Assembly (NCBI GenBank): GCA_903866425.1
Contig: CAIPNN010000008.1
Location: forward strand, 1 to 5,120
From: an uncultured Actinomycetes bacterium
Lineage (GTDB): Bacteria > Actinomycetota > Thermoleophilia > Miltoncostaeales > Miltoncostaeaceae
DNA: 5,120 nucleotides
Direction of reading: 5' to 3'
Part shown: positions 4,912-5,120 of the stretch, piece by piece
Layout of the letters: every line of letters begins with the position of its first letter
How positions within the stretch are numbered: position 1 is the first letter of the stretch
Translations under genes and position numbers: made by a program
The notes under the pieces: model-generated
Databases searched by the model: none
What the model was told of the DNA's origin: nothing
What the model saw: only the letters and a program-made list of their open reading frames with translations

Positions 4912-5120
4912 GCCTCCCGCGCCCCGGCGCCGCTCGGAATACCCGCACGGCGCACGCCGTAGTCGAAGCTGTCCACCAGGGCGTCCCACGCCGCGGCGAT
5001 GACGTTCTGGTTCACACCCATGGTGGACCAGGTCGATGTGCCATCAGTCGAGTCGATGAGCACCCGTGTCGTGGCCTCCGTGCCATGCCCCTCGTCGAGG
5101 ATGCGCACCTTGAAGTTGAC
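4908..5120 (-). CDS. cimA: (R)-citramalate synthase, C-terminal end (partial)
   Basis: Only the last 70 residues are inside the window; the gene continues past the right edge. The fragment KVRILDEGHGTEATTRVLID, followed by STDGTSTWSTMGVNQNVI and then AAAWDALVDSFDYGV, matches the end of the LeuA-type regulatory dimerisation domain as found in CimA. Members of this 2-isopropylmalate synthase-like family condense pyruvate and acetyl-CoA to (R)-citramalate, the entry to a threonine-independent route to 2-oxobutyrate and isoleucine. The domain commonly carries end-product feedback control. The phrase WSTMGV near the end is more typical of CimA than LeuA, though a LeuA-like paralogue cannot be ruled out without the catalytic domain. 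The GTG at 5106-5108 is internal. The last 14 residues (RRAGIPSGAGAREA) are a loose tail. The TGA stop overlaps the next gene's GTG, so this is the promoter-proximal gene seen here. Confidence 0.87.
   Translation of the reverse strand, partial: VNFKVRILDEGHGTEATTRVLIDSTDGTSTWSTMGVNQNVIAAAWDALVDSFDYGVRRAGIPSGAGAREA

Noticed and set aside
4204..4962. 252-codon plus-strand open frame opposite the aminotransferase
   Set aside because: It mirrors the codon pattern of a conserved minus-strand gene, has no family resemblance and has no clear ribosome-binding site.

Overview
The window is a GC-rich bacterial chromosome segment in which every supportable gene lies on the minus strand, so transcription runs from base 5120 toward base 1. 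Positions 1-125 are the 5' end of a 16S rRNA gene. Its start (GAGTTTGATCCTGGCTCAG, then GACGAACGCTGGCGGCGTGC) is bacterial. The AACGAGAAAGC and GAGTACAGTGGCGAACGGG segments, together with the gene order and base composition, suggest Actinomycetota, perhaps Thermoleophilia. That placement is from memory and rests on only about 125 bases of 16S.

Upstream of the 16S gene (126-663) is a 538-base region with no credible protein gene. It reads as the promoter and leader of a ribosomal RNA operon. It holds two candidate sigma-70-type promoters, both with 17-base spacers, and a boxA-like antitermination element joined to a TTGAAAACTGAACA motif. Several short hairpins follow, among them a cUUCGg tetraloop and a GUGA (GNRA) tetraloop. 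A two-part stem-loop and a 12-base palindrome sit at the predicted 16S 5' end.

From 664 to the right edge is a tightly packed five-gene cluster. In transcription order it is cimA ((R)-citramalate synthase, C-terminal 70 residues only), a DegT/DnrJ/EryC1-family PLP aminotransferase, argH (argininosuccinate lyase), mpg (AAG-type 3-methyladenine DNA glycosylase) and tyrS (tyrosyl-tRNA synthetase). All four junctions are four-base stop/start overlaps: GTGA, ATGA, GTGA, ATGA. This regularity fixes the starts of all four complete genes and argues for one mRNA with coupled translation. The cluster mixes isoleucine-precursor synthesis, arginine synthesis, base-excision repair, tRNA charging and an aminotransferase of the kind that usually acts on nucleotide sugars.

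No convincing intrinsic terminator separates tyrS from the rRNA promoters, so the cluster may read into the rRNA leader. I see no mobile element, CRISPR array, tRNA gene, phage gene or clearly novel system. The least expected items are the aminotransferase within an amino-acid operon and the structured rRNA leader.
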